DNA of 64,000 nt from Geodermatophilus pulveris (GTDB taxonomy: Bacteria > Actinomycetota > Actinomycetes > Mycobacteriales > Geodermatophilaceae): positions 496,001-560,000 of the forward strand of contig NZ_FZOO01000002.1 of assembly GCF_900188375.1 (NCBI RefSeq), read 5' to 3'. This document shows, piece after piece, positions 25,063-33,139 of this stretch. Within the stretch, counting starts at the first letter, position 1. Every line of letters starts with the position of its first letter. Under the pieces are notes generated by a model. The model saw only the letters and a program-made list of their open reading frames with translations. It did not search any database and was not told where the DNA came from. Position numbers and translations under genes: made by a program.

Positions 25063-25532
25063 GCGTGTGCTCCTCCTCGATCCTGGTGCCGGGCGACCTG
25101 CCCGGTCACTCCTGGTGTCCCTACCTGGCACGCACGGCACAGACCCCAGAAGACGACCTCCGCCTCGTCGACGACGAAACCCGCCGTGTCCGAGGGCGCC
25201 AGGCAGGGGGCCGCCCCCACGGTGCAGTCGACGTCCGCGACCGCGCCGCACGAGCGGCAGACCAGGTGGTGGTGGTTGTCGCCGACCCGCAGCTCGAACA
25301 GCGCCGGGGCGCCGGCCGGCTCGATCCGGCGGGCCAGGCCGCCGGCGACGAGTGCCTTGAGCACGCCGTAGACCGCCTGCGGCGACACGGTGGGGTGCAG
25401 GGCACGGGCGGCGGTGACGATGGTGTCCACGTCCGCGTGCGGACGCCCGGCGAGCACCTGCAGGACCGACAGCCGCGGCCGCGTGACACGCAGCCCGGCG
25501 GCGCGCAGCCGGTCCGCCCAGGTGGTCCCCAT
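25059..25532 (-). CDS. Fur-family peroxide/metal-responsive repressor
   Basis: Fur/PerR/CatR-type regulator (157 aa). N-terminal winged helix: [20 protein letters not shown] with recognition region [18 protein letters not shown]. The regulatory domain has the histidine cluster [11 protein letters not shown] and a second Cys pair in GLCRACQ, i.e. a structural Zn site plus sensing site. The ATG at 25532 gives the usual length; a GTG two codons earlier is possible. The 3' end overlaps the catalase gene by 4 nt, matching the furA/catR-catalase operons of actinobacteria. Likely a peroxide-sensing repressor that also represses itself. Confidence 0.9.
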   Translation of the reverse strand: MGTTWADRLRAAGLRVTRPRLSVLQVLAGRPHADVDTIVTAARALHPTVSPQAVYGVLKALVAGGLARRIEPAGAPALFELRVGDNHHHLVCRSCGAVADVDCTVGAAPCLAPSDTAGFVVDEAEVVFWGLCRACQVGTPGVTGQVARHQDRGGAHA

Positions 25533-25554
25533 CGGCACCCAGCCAACCCGCCTT

Positions 25555-25576
25555 CCTTGATCCAGTCAAATCAAGG
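25555..25576. promoter_or_regulatory. Probable Fur/CatR box upstream of fur-catalase
   Basis: CCTTGAT-N8-ATCAAGG, perfect 7-bp arms, starts 23 bp upstream of the fur ATG in an AT-richer stretch. A TTGACT -35-like hexamer on the minus strand lies inside it. Position and symmetry fit an autoregulatory operator. Confidence 0.6.
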
Positions 25577-25594
25577 GCCGGCTCCGGGCGGTCG

Positions 25595-26494
25595 CTAGGC
25601 GAAGACGATCGTCCGCTCGCCGTCCACGATGACCCGGTCCTCGACGTGCCAGGTGACCGCCTGGGCGAGCACCTGCCGCTCGACGTAGCGGCCGATCCGG
25701 CGCATGTCCCCCACGCTCGCCCGGTGGTCCACCCGGGCGACCTCCTGCTCGATGATCGGCCCGGCGTCCAGTTGCGGGGTGACGTAGTGGGCGGTGGCGC
25801 CGATCAGCTTCACCCCGCGGTCGTGCGCGGCCCGGTAGGGGTTCGCGCCGACGAAGGCCGGCAGGAAGCTGTGGTGGATGTTGATCAGCCGCTCCGGGAA
25901 CCGGCTGCAGAAGTCGGCCGAGACGATCTGCATGTACCGGGCGAGCACCACCAGGTCGACGTCCCCGATGAGCTCCAGCGCCCGTGCCTCGGCCTCGGCC
26001 TTGGTCTCCGGCGTCACCGGCACGTGGTGGAACGGGACGCCGGCGGCGCGGGCCACCGGCTCGAGGTCGGGGTGGTTGGAGACGACGGCGGCGACCTCCG
26101 CCCGCAGGTCGCCGGCGCGCACCCGGTAGAGCAGCTCCTGCAGCACGTGGTCGGTCTTCGACACGAACACCGCCACCCGCTGCCGGTGGGCGGCCTCGGT
26201 CAGCCGCCAGGTGAACTGCCACTGCTGGGCGAGCAGCGCCAGCGCCCCCTCGAGCTGGTGGCGGCGGGCTGCCAGGCCGTCGAGGAAGAACTCCAGCCGC
26301 AGCGTGAACGTGCCGCCCACCGGGTCCGAGGAGTGCTGCTGGGAGTCGATGATGTTGGCCCCGACGTCGGCCATCAGGCCGCTGAGGACGGCGACGATGC
26401 CCGGCCGGTCGGGGCACCGGACGACGAGGCGGCCGACGTCGGCCAGCCGGTCGTCGCGCGGGCCGGGCGAGGGCAGTTCAGCGGCGGCGGACAC
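25595..26494 (-). CDS. purU: Formyltetrahydrofolate deformylase
   Basis: Hydrolyses 10-formyl-THF to formate and THF (299 aa). An N-terminal ACT domain ([20 protein letters not shown]) is followed by the formyltransferase fold. The catalytic block [20 protein letters not shown] and the Asp in [18 protein letters not shown] are present, which identify PurU rather than PurN. The GTG start at 26494 gives the expected length, but no good RBS is seen. It is divergently arranged with nothing else of one-carbon metabolism in the window. Confidence 0.9.
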   Translation of the reverse strand: MSAAAELPSPGPRDDRLADVGRLVVRCPDRPGIVAVLSGLMADVGANIIDSQQHSSDPVGGTFTLRLEFFLDGLAARRHQLEGALALLAQQWQFTWRLTEAAHRQRVAVFVSKTDHVLQELLYRVRAGDLRAEVAAVVSNHPDLEPVARAAGVPFHHVPVTPETKAEAEARALELIGDVDLVVLARYMQIVSADFCSRFPERLINIHHSFLPAFVGANPYRAAHDRGVKLIGATAHYVTPQLDAGPIIEQEVARVDHRASVGDMRRIGRYVERQVLAQAVTWHVEDRVIVDGERTIVFA

Positions 26495-26558
26495 GGCTGC
26501 CGAGGATGCCAGGCGCCGCCCGGGCGCACCTCCCCCGGACGGAGCACCCGGCCCCCCG

Positions 26559-27479
26559 TCAGGCCGGCGGGAGGGTGGCGCGGCCGGCCCCGGCGATGTC
26601 GAACAGGTCGCCGTACTCCTCGACCCGGGCCAGCACGTCGTCGGTCCGGAACCGCAGCGACCCGGGGTCGGCACCGTCGAGCACCGCCTCCACCTCGTCC
26701 CAGCCGATCGGCGTGGACACCGGCGCGTCGGGCCGGGCGCGCAGCGAGTACGGGGCGATGGTCGTCTTGGCCGGGTTGTTCTGGCTCCAGTCGACGAGCA
26801 CCTTGCCCGGCCGCAGCACCTTCTCCATCCGCCACACGACCCGGTCCGGCGTCTCGGCGGACAGCTGCTGGGCCAGCGCCCGGGCGTAGCGGCTGGGGTG
26901 CTCGCGGTCGGTCACCCGGATCGGCGCGTACACCTGCACCCCCTTGGACCCGGAGGTCTTCACCACCGGGTCCAGCCCGTCGGCCACCAACTCCTCGCGC
27001 AGCCGCTCGGCGACCTCGCAGCACTCCAGGATGCCGGCGTCCGGCCCGGGGTCCAGGTCGAGCACCAGCAGGTCGGGCAGGGCCGGCTGCAGCCGGCTGC
27101 CCACCCGCCACTGCGGCACGTGCAGCTCCAGCGCGGCGAGGTTGGCCGCCCAGGCCAGGTCGGCGATGGTCTCCAGGACCACCATGTCCAGGGTCTCCCG
27201 GCCCCGCGAGCTGCCCGGGCTGGGCAGCCGCACCCGCCGCACCCAGTCGGGGGCGTGCCGGGCGCTGTTCTTCTCGAAGAACGCCTGCCCCTCGACGCCG
27301 TCGGGCCAGCGGGTGAAGGTCACCGGCCGGCCGGACAGGTGCGGCAGCAGCACCGGCGCGATGCGCACGTAGTAGTCGATGACCTGCGCCTTGGTGAACG
27401 ACACCTCCGGGAACAGCACCTTCTCCAGGTTCGAGACGTGCAGCTGCCGCCCCTCGACGCGCACCAGCTGGCGACTCAC
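26559..27479 (-). CDS. ligD: LigD polymerase/primase domain protein (NHEJ)
   Basis: Stand-alone LigD POL domain of the archaeo-eukaryotic primase type (306 aa), which fills and extends ends in non-homologous end joining. It has LHVSNLEKVLFPEVSFTKAQ, FFEKNSARHAPDWV, the metal-binding VLDLDPGPDA, TSGSKGVQVYAPI and the third Asp in VLVDWSQNN. GTG at 27479 is preferred over the one two codons earlier because AGGGGG then sits 5 nt upstream. It follows the ligase gene by 18 bp. LigD is therefore split into two proteins here. Confidence 0.9.
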   Translation of the reverse strand: MSRQLVRVEGRQLHVSNLEKVLFPEVSFTKAQVIDYYVRIAPVLLPHLSGRPVTFTRWPDGVEGQAFFEKNSARHAPDWVRRVRLPSPGSSRGRETLDMVVLETIADLAWAANLAALELHVPQWRVGSRLQPALPDLLVLDLDPGPDAGILECCEVAERLREELVADGLDPVVKTSGSKGVQVYAPIRVTDREHPSRYARALAQQLSAETPDRVVWRMEKVLRPGKVLVDWSQNNPAKTTIAPYSLRARPDAPVSTPIGWDEVEAVLDGADPGSLRFRTDDVLARVEEYGDLFDIAGAGRATLPPA

Positions 27480-27497
27480 CCGCACCCCCTACCCGGC

Positions 27498-28967
27498 TCA
27501 CCACTCCTCGACCACGTCCTCCGGGGTGAGGTCGTCGCGCAGCCCGCGCCAGGAGGGGTGGCGCATCCGCCCGTCGGCGGTCCACCCGGCGAACGCCACC
27601 TCCCCCACCAGCTCCGGCTCCGCCCAGTGCGCGTCGCGGGTCACCCCCCGCGGCAGCGCGTCGGTGAACGGCGGCGTCCGGCGTCCGGTGAGCAGCGGCC
27701 GGAGCTCGTGCAGGGCCGCCGCGGTGAAGCCGGTGCCCACGTGCCCGGCGTAGACCAGCCGGCCGGCGTCGTCGTGCACGCCGACCAGCAGCGACCCCAC
27801 GCCCCCGGCGCGCCGGCCCTGCCCGGGCCGCCAGCCGCCGACGACGACCGCCTGCGTGCGGACGTTCTTCACCTTGCGCCAGTCCGGGCCGCGCACCCCC
27901 GGGCGGTAGGGCGAGTCCAGCCGCTTGGCGACGACGCCCTCCAGCCCGTTGTCCCGGCTGGCGGCCAGCACCGCGGCTCCCCCGCCGCGGAACCACGGCG
28001 TGGGCACCCACCGACCGCCCGCGACGCCGAGGGCCTCCAGCCGCTCCCGGCGCTGCGCGTACGGCCGGGCGAGCAGGTCCTGGCCGTCCCAGGCCAGCAG
28101 GTCGAACACCAGGTAGGTCACCGGGGCGGCCGCGGCCATCCGCGCCACCTCGGGGCCGGTGCGGTGCATGCGCCCCTGCAGCGCGCGGAAGTCCGGCCGG
28201 CCGCGGGCGTCGAGGGCGACCACCTCCCCGTCGACGACGGCCTCGTGCCCGGCCAGGGCCGGGGGCAGCTGCACCAGTTCGGGATAACGGTCGGTGACGT
28301 CGGTGCCGCTGCGCGCCCGGAGCGTGAGGCCGCCGCCGGCCACCACCGCGACCGCGCGCACGCCGTCCCACTTGAACTCGTAGCCCCACTCGCCGTCCTG
28401 CGCGACCGGTGGCAGCCCGCCGGGGGTGGCCAGCATCGGGACGACGGGCGGCCCGGCGGGGACGGGCGCGTCGAGCTTGCGGATGTCCCAGCTGCCCTCG
28501 GCCAGCCGGGAGAGCGCGTAGCGGCCGCGCAGCCGCCGTCCGGCGAAGGAGACCCTGACGTGGTCGTCGGCCCACCTCTCGGTGGCGTAGCGCCCGGCGT
28601 CCCAGATGCGCACCTCGCCGCCGCCGTACCCGCCCGCGGCGATGGTCCCCTCGAAGCCGGCGTACTCCAGGGGGTGGTCCTCGGTCGGCACCGCCAGCCG
28701 GGCCGGCCCGCGCTCGGTCGGCGGCCCCTCGGGCACCGCCCAGCCGCGCAGGACGCCGTCCCGCTCCAGGTGCAGGTCCCAGTGCACCCGCTCCCCGCCC
28801 CGGCCGCGGGGAGTGCGGTGCTCCTGCACGACGAAGGTGTCGCCGCCGCCGGCCGGCAGCGGGCTGCCGGCCGGCGGGACCGGCTCGGCGGTGCGGCCGG
28901 GGTCCCGCTCGGCGCGGTGCTCGGCCAGCGGGTCGCCGTCCCGCCGCGCGCGTCCCCGGGCGGGCAC
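27498..28967 (-). CDS. ligD: LigD phosphoesterase-ligase protein (NHEJ DNA ligase)
   Basis: ATP-dependent DNA ligase with an N-terminal LigD 3'-phosphoesterase domain (489 aa). PE domain (about 40-170): VVQEHRTPRGRGGERVHWDL, PTEDHPLEYAGFEGTIA and GSWDIRK. LIG domain: nucleotidyl-transfer Lys199 in YEFKWDGVRA, then VVDGEVVALD, YLVFDLL, EGVVAKRLDSPYRPG and WRKVKN. The OB-fold ends with MRHPSWRGLRDD. It starts (GTG, 28967) one base after the ku stop, so it is coupled to Ku. It seals breaks held by Ku; the polymerase activity is on the next gene. Confidence 0.92.
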   Translation of the reverse strand: MPARGRARRDGDPLAEHRAERDPGRTAEPVPPAGSPLPAGGGDTFVVQEHRTPRGRGGERVHWDLHLERDGVLRGWAVPEGPPTERGPARLAVPTEDHPLEYAGFEGTIAAGGYGGGEVRIWDAGRYATERWADDHVRVSFAGRRLRGRYALSRLAEGSWDIRKLDAPVPAGPPVVPMLATPGGLPPVAQDGEWGYEFKWDGVRAVAVVAGGGLTLRARSGTDVTDRYPELVQLPPALAGHEAVVDGEVVALDARGRPDFRALQGRMHRTGPEVARMAAAAPVTYLVFDLLAWDGQDLLARPYAQRRERLEALGVAGGRWVPTPWFRGGGAAVLAASRDNGLEGVVAKRLDSPYRPGVRGPDWRKVKNVRTQAVVVGGWRPGQGRRAGGVGSLLVGVHDDAGRLVYAGHVGTGFTAAALHELRPLLTGRRTPPFTDALPRGVTRDAHWAEPELVGEVAFAGWTADGRMRHPSWRGLRDDLTPEDVVEEW

Positions 28968-28968
28968 C

Positions 28969-29973
28969 TCAGGCGGTGCGGCGGGCCCGCTTGGCCGGCG
29001 GCCGCTCGGTGGTCGCCTTCCGGGCCGCCCCGCGCGGGGCCGCCTCCCCCTCCGCCGCGGGGGCGGTGGCCTTCTTCGCCCTCGTCCGGCGGGCCGGGGC
29101 GCCGTCCTCCCCGGCCCGGTCGCGGGCCGGCGCGGCCTTCCTCGCCGCGGTCGCCTTCTTCGCCGGTGCCCGCCGGGCGGGCGCCTCCTCGGCCGGCGCC
29201 CCGCCGCGGGCGGCCTCCACGCTGCGCCGCAGCGCGCTCATCAGGTCGACGACGGCGGCCCCGGAGTCCACCGTCTCCGGCAGCGGCTGCACCTCGCCCC
29301 CACTCTGCTTGGCCTCCAGCAGCGCGGCCATCGCCTCGCGGTAGTCGTCGGTGAACTCCGACGGGTCGAACTCCCCGGTCATCGACCCGATCAGCGCCTC
29401 GGCCATCTGCAGCTCCTGCGGCCGGACGGCGACGTCCTCGTCCAGGAACGCGAAGTCGGGACGGCGGATCTCGTCGGGCCAGCGCATGGTGTGCAGCACC
29501 ATCACGCCGTCCTTCACCCGCAGCGCCGCGAGCGACTCCCGGGAGCGGATGGAGATCTTGGTGATGGCCACCCGGCCCGCGTTCGCCAGCGCGTCGCGCA
29601 GCAGCACGTACGGGCGGGTCGCCGAGGCGTCCGGCTCCAGGTAGTAGGTCTTCTCGTACTGGATCGGGTCGATCTCGTCCTGGTCGACGAACTGCAGCAC
29701 CTCGATCTCCCGCCGGCTGGCCAGCGGGAGGTCCTCGAAGTCCTCGTCGGTGAGCACCACGAGCTGGCCGTCGGGGAGCTCGTAGCCCTTGGCGATCTCG
29801 GAGTACTCGACCTCCTCGCCGTCGATCGAGCACACCCGCCGGTACCTGATGCGCCCCCCGTCGGTGGCGTGCACCTGGTTGAACCGGATGTCGTGGTCCT
29901 CGGTGGCCGTGTACAGCTTCACGCCGATGCTGACCAGGCCGAAGGAGACCGCCCCGCGCCAGATCGACCGCAT
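28969..29973 (-). CDS. ku: Ku DNA end-binding protein (NHEJ)
   Basis: Bacterial Ku homodimer subunit (334 aa) that threads onto double-strand ends and recruits LigD. The N-terminus is classic: MRSIWRGAVSFGLVSIGVKL, then HDIRFNQVHATDGGRIRYRR. The core ends near residue 255 and is followed by a ~75-residue Lys/Ala/Arg tail (AKKATA repeats), a non-specific DNA-binding extension common in actinobacterial Ku. It is the first gene of the ku-ligD(PE-LIG)-ligD(POL) operon. Confidence 0.95.
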   Translation of the reverse strand: MRSIWRGAVSFGLVSIGVKLYTATEDHDIRFNQVHATDGGRIRYRRVCSIDGEEVEYSEIAKGYELPDGQLVVLTDEDFEDLPLASRREIEVLQFVDQDEIDPIQYEKTYYLEPDASATRPYVLLRDALANAGRVAITKISIRSRESLAALRVKDGVMVLHTMRWPDEIRRPDFAFLDEDVAVRPQELQMAEALIGSMTGEFDPSEFTDDYREAMAALLEAKQSGGEVQPLPETVDSGAAVVDLMSALRRSVEAARGGAPAEEAPARRAPAKKATAARKAAPARDRAGEDGAPARRTRAKKATAPAAEGEAAPRGAARKATTERPPAKRARRTA

Positions 29974-30039
29974 GCCGTGCTCCTGTCCGAGTCTCGGGAC
30001 CGCGACCGCGGGCGGGGAAGACGGGCGGCCAAGATCACC

Positions 30040-30045
30040 AGGATA
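30040..30045 (-). promoter_or_regulatory. -10-like element for the ku-ligD operon
   Basis: TATCCT on the minus strand, 67 bp upstream of the ku ATG, within GC-rich sequence. No good -35 hexamer is visible. Assignment rests on match and position. Confidence 0.35.
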
Positions 30046-30102
30046 GGCGCGCCGGGGGCGCGGTGGCGGGTCGGGCGGCGCCGCCCTCCCCCGACGGAGG
30101 GG

Positions 30103-30648
30103 TCAGCCGCCGGTGCCGCCGTCCCCGTCGTCCTCGGTGACCCCGCCCTGGATCGCGTCGTAGGCGAACTGCAGGACGTCGGACCCCGCGACCGCCGTCA
30201 TCGTCAGGGCCGCCAGCCGGGTGGCGTTCGGCGCGGCGACGTAGCCGAAGACGAACGCCGTCCCCACCCACTGCGCCAGGCAGAACGGGCAGGTGACCAG
30301 CTCCCCGACGGCGTGCTTCCAGCCGCCGTGCTCGCGCACCTCCTCGGCCAGCTCCGCCTCCCCCGACGCGCCGCCGAACGTGGCGAACGGCGCGCGCAGC
30401 GGGCTGGTCACCGGGTCCTTGGCGATCCGGCGGGCCAGCCGGAAGGTGGCCACGGTCAGCAGGACGGCGTCGCCGAGCGGGATCCGCTCCGGCAGCGGCC
30501 GGCCCGACGCGCGCAGCGCCACGGCACCCGCGGACACCACGCCGCTGTAGACGCCCATCGCGCCGAGGAAGCCGCCCAGCGGGCGGTCCTCACCGCGCGT
30601 GTACGCCCGCTGCTGGGCCTGGGCCCACCGGCGGACGGGGGAACTCAT
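30103..30648 (-). CDS. DUF1360 membrane protein
   Basis: 181-aa protein with two to three hydrophobic segments and the diagnostic CxxC motif TCPFCLAQWVGTAF. Before this come PLGDAVLLTVATFRLARRIA and KDPVTSPLRAPF, typical of DUF1360. GAGG lies 9 nt upstream of the ATG at 30648; an ATG nine codons earlier is weaker. The family (sporulation-associated YjcA in Bacillus) has no established biochemical role. It lies upstream of ku on the same strand but is separated by 129 bp. Confidence 0.8.
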   Translation of the reverse strand: MSSPVRRWAQAQQRAYTRGEDRPLGGFLGAMGVYSGVVSAGAVALRASGRPLPERIPLGDAVLLTVATFRLARRIAKDPVTSPLRAPFATFGGASGEAELAEEVREHGGWKHAVGELVTCPFCLAQWVGTAFVFGYVAAPNATRLAALTMTAVAGSDVLQFAYDAIQGGVTEDDGDGGTGG

Positions 30649-30846
30649 CCGCTGTACCTCGTCTGCGACGGCCATGCCCGCGGCGCTACCCCGCCGCCCC
30701 CGGCGCCATGCGGCGGCGCCGGGCCCGCGGGCCGCGGCACGCATGGGGGCCGGGCGACCGGGTAGGCGCACACCCGGTCCGCGGCCGTCCCGGTCGCGTC
30801 CCGCGGGGGTCGCCCCCGCCGCACCGCGCACCGAGGAGGACCCGCC

Positions 30847-31266
30847 ATGAGCCAGCCCACCGAGGGCCAGACCGCCCGCGACGTCTTCCCCGAGGACGAG
30901 GGCATCCCCGAGGTGTCCCAGGACGACTCCCCCACGATGGCCGGCGCGGAGGACCCGCAGTTCGCGCCCGTCCCCGGCGACGACCCGGACACCAGCACCA
31001 GCCTGGACTTCGGCACCACGGCGCTGGAGCAGTCCGAGGGCGAGTCCCTGACCGGGCGCCTGGACCGCGAGGTCCCCGACGACCAGCCCGACGTCCGCCC
31101 CGCCGAGGACCCCGCGCGCGGGGTCGGCCAGCTGGATCAGGACTACGACACGACCCCGGACACCGACTCCGGCACCCTCCGCACCGCCGACGACGTCGAG
31201 GCCAGCCTGGACCCGGGTACCGGTGGCCTCGGCCCGGAGGAGGCCGCGATCCACGCGGTCGACTGA
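30847..31266 (+). CDS. DUF5709 acidic protein
   Basis: Strongly acidic, probably disordered protein (139 aa) matching the DUF5709 pattern: DVFPEDEGIPEVSQDDSP, LEQSEGESLTGRLDREVPD, then RPAEDPARGVGQLDQDYD and a C-terminal GLGPEEAAIHAVD. The ATG at 30847 has GAGGAGGA upstream. The family is restricted to actinobacteria and its function is unknown; stress-regulated expression is often suspected. Monocistronic. Confidence 0.8.
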   Translation: MSQPTEGQTARDVFPEDEGIPEVSQDDSPTMAGAEDPQFAPVPGDDPDTSTSLDFGTTALEQSEGESLTGRLDREVPDDQPDVRPAEDPARGVGQLDQDYDTTPDTDSGTLRTADDVEASLDPGTGGLGPEEAAIHAVD

Positions 31267-31596
31267 GCCCCCGCCGGCCGGCGGCCGGCGGCCGTCCCCG
31301 ACCGGGCGGGCTCCCGCCTGCACGACCCTGCGCACCGGGCCGGTCCGCGGTCACCCGGTGGGGGAGTCCGGGACCACGCGACAGTGGTGTCACTCCAGGC
31401 GGGTTGGCAGGTTCGAGTTGGCGTGTCTACGTTGTCTGTGCGGTTGAGCAGGCAGCCGCGGCCGAGCCGGGAGCGTCCGGTTCGGACACGTCCGCAGACG
31501 CGCGTGTCCGGGGGCCACGACGTCCGGGGGCCGCGCAGCGGTAGATTCACCGGGCGGTCGTGCCGCCCGGTACTGCCGCTGAGAGGAGCTCAGCCC
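31267..31596. other. 330-bp intergenic region with candidate promoter of the STAS gene
   Basis: No ORF on either strand looks coding. The part from about 31390 to 31450 is less GC-rich and contains TTGGCA followed after 16 bp by TCTACG, a σ70-like promoter pointing at the STAS gene. No σB-type GTTT-N-GGGTA pair was found here. Confidence 0.4.
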
Positions 31597-31995
31597 GTGA
31601 CCACATCCGACCTGCCTGCCGAGGGGCAGCCCGACGTGTCGACCGAGGGCACGGAGGCACCCTTCGACGACGTGATCACGCTGTCGACCTCCACCGGTGA
31701 GGACGGCGCGGTCACGGTGACGGTCGTCGGCGAAGTGGACACGTTCACCGCCCCGGTGCTCCGCTCCTCGCTCGACACCCAGCTGGAGCAGCAGCCCTCG
31801 GCCCTGGTCATCGACCTGTCGGGCGTGCAGTTCCTCGGGTCGGCCGGCCTGGCCGTCCTCGTGGAGACGCAGAAGTCCGCCCGCTCCCGCGACGTCGAGC
31901 TGCGCCTGGTCGCCACCACCCGCGCGGTCACCCGGCCGCTGGAGGTCACCGGCCTGATCGACCTGTTCACGATCGTGGACGGCAGCACCCGCTGA
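31597..31995 (+). CDS. STAS-domain anti-sigma factor antagonist
   Basis: RsbV/SpoIIAA-type protein (132 aa). A ~30-residue acidic N-terminus is followed by the STAS fold: TVTVVGEVDTFTAPVLRSSL, then VIDLSGVQFLGSAGLAVLVE, where the Ser of FLGSAG is the usual phosphorylation site. In its dephosphorylated form it would bind an RsbW-like kinase and free a sigma factor. GTG at 31597 with GAGAGGAG upstream. The SpoIIE phosphatase (33140-34978), RsbW-like protein (35211) and σB-type factor (35705) nearby make a complete partner-switching set. Confidence 0.9.
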   Translation: MTTSDLPAEGQPDVSTEGTEAPFDDVITLSTSTGEDGAVTVTVVGEVDTFTAPVLRSSLDTQLEQQPSALVIDLSGVQFLGSAGLAVLVETQKSARSRDVELRLVATTRAVTRPLEVTGLIDLFTIVDGSTR

Positions 31996-32027
31996 CGGCT
32001 GCGGGCCTCGCCCGCACCCCGCACGAC

Positions 32028-32065
32028 ACGACGAGAGGCCCCGCTCCGGCGGGGCCTCTCGTCGT
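32028..32065. terminator. Bidirectional terminator with perfect 17-bp stem
   Basis: The stem arms at 32028-32044 and 32049-32065 are fully complementary with loop TCCG. It separates the STAS gene from the convergent topoisomerase IB gene and touches the latter's stop codon. Confidence 0.8.
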
Positions 32066-33099
32066 CACGCGGACAGCATCCGGCAGACCGCCTGCTCGAG
32101 GGTGCGCTGCACGTCGCGGTCGGCCTCGACCTGCTGCGCCTCCGTCAGCGCGTCGGCGATGGTCTCGCCGTGCTCGTAGCGGTCGACCACCCGCGGGTCG
32201 ACGTAGCTGGCCTTGCACACCGCCGGGGTGTTGCCGAGCTGCTCGGAGACCTCCTTGTACGCGGCGGTGATGGTCCGCTTGCGCGCCGTCTTGGTCCGGG
32301 GCGCCTCCGAGCCGGCCAGCACCGCCGCCATGTGCACGGTGGCGTTCCACGTCCGGAAGTCCTTGGCGGTGATCTCCGCGCCGCTGACCTCCTTGAGGTA
32401 GGCGTTGACCTCCGTGCTGGTCACGTCGTGCCAGGCCCGCCCGTCGGATCCCTCGGCCCAGTAGCCGAGCAGCTCCTCGCCGGCGTCCGCGGGGCGCCGG
32501 AGCAGCTCCCGGACGACGGCGGCGGTCGGCTGGTCGGTCAGTTCCACCTCGCGGGCGATGCCGCCCTTGGCGGTGTAGGAGAAGAACACCTGCTCCCCGC
32601 GGACCCGCACGTGCTCCCGGCGCAGCGTGGCCAGCCCGAAGGTGCCGTTCTCCTCGGCGTACTCCTCGCTGCCCACCCGGAAGGCGCCGAGGTCCAGCAG
32701 CCGGACGGCGGTGGCCAGCACCCGCTCCCGGGTGAGCCCCGTGCCCCCGATGGCCCTGACGACCTCCTCGCGGACGTCGGGCAGCTGCTGGGCGATCCCG
32801 AGCACCCGCTCGTGTTTCGCGGCGTCCCGCTTGGCCCGCCAGGCCTCGTGGTAGCGGTACTGCCGGCGCCCGGCGGCGTCCACCCCGGTGGCCTGGATGT
32901 GCCCGTTGGGCCAGGGGCAGATCCAGACGTCCTTCCACGCCGGCGGGATGGCCAGCGAGCGCAGCCGGTCCAGCCGCTCGTCCCGGATCAGCGAGCCGTC
33001 GAGGTCGTAGTAGGCGAAGCCCCGCCCGGCGCGCCGGCGTCGGTAGCCGGGGCCGTGCACGTCGCTGCGGCGGAGTCTCACGCCCACGGGGATGGGCAC
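32065..33099 (-). CDS. DNA topoisomerase IB
   Basis: Bacterial type IB topoisomerase (344 aa), which relaxes supercoils through a 3'-phosphotyrosine intermediate. N-terminal domain: RAGRGFAYYDLDGSLIRDE and AIPPAWKDVWICPWPNGHIQ. Catalytic domain: RVGSEEYAEENGTFGLATL, the Lys/Arg region FFSYTAKGGIAREV, and the nucleophile Tyr in VCKASYVDPRVV. GTG start at 33099. The length matches poxvirus-like bacterial TopIB. It lies in the stress cluster but on the opposite strand to the STAS gene. Confidence 0.93.
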   Translation of the reverse strand: MPIPVGVRLRRSDVHGPGYRRRRAGRGFAYYDLDGSLIRDERLDRLRSLAIPPAWKDVWICPWPNGHIQATGVDAAGRRQYRYHEAWRAKRDAAKHERVLGIAQQLPDVREEVVRAIGGTGLTRERVLATAVRLLDLGAFRVGSEEYAEENGTFGLATLRREHVRVRGEQVFFSYTAKGGIAREVELTDQPTAAVVRELLRRPADAGEELLGYWAEGSDGRAWHDVTSTEVNAYLKEVSGAEITAKDFRTWNATVHMAAVLAGSEAPRTKTARKRTITAAYKEVSEQLGNTPAVCKASYVDPRVVDRYEHGETIADALTEAQQVEADRDVQRTLEQAVCRMLSA

Positions 33100-33139
33100 C
33101 GGCGCCGTCCGGCAAACCCCGGCCGGCGCGGCACGCCGG

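Noticed and set aside
30759..30764. GGGTAG upstream of the DUF5709 gene as a σB-type -10
   Set aside because: No GTTT element at 13-18 bp upstream; only one half of the consensus is present.
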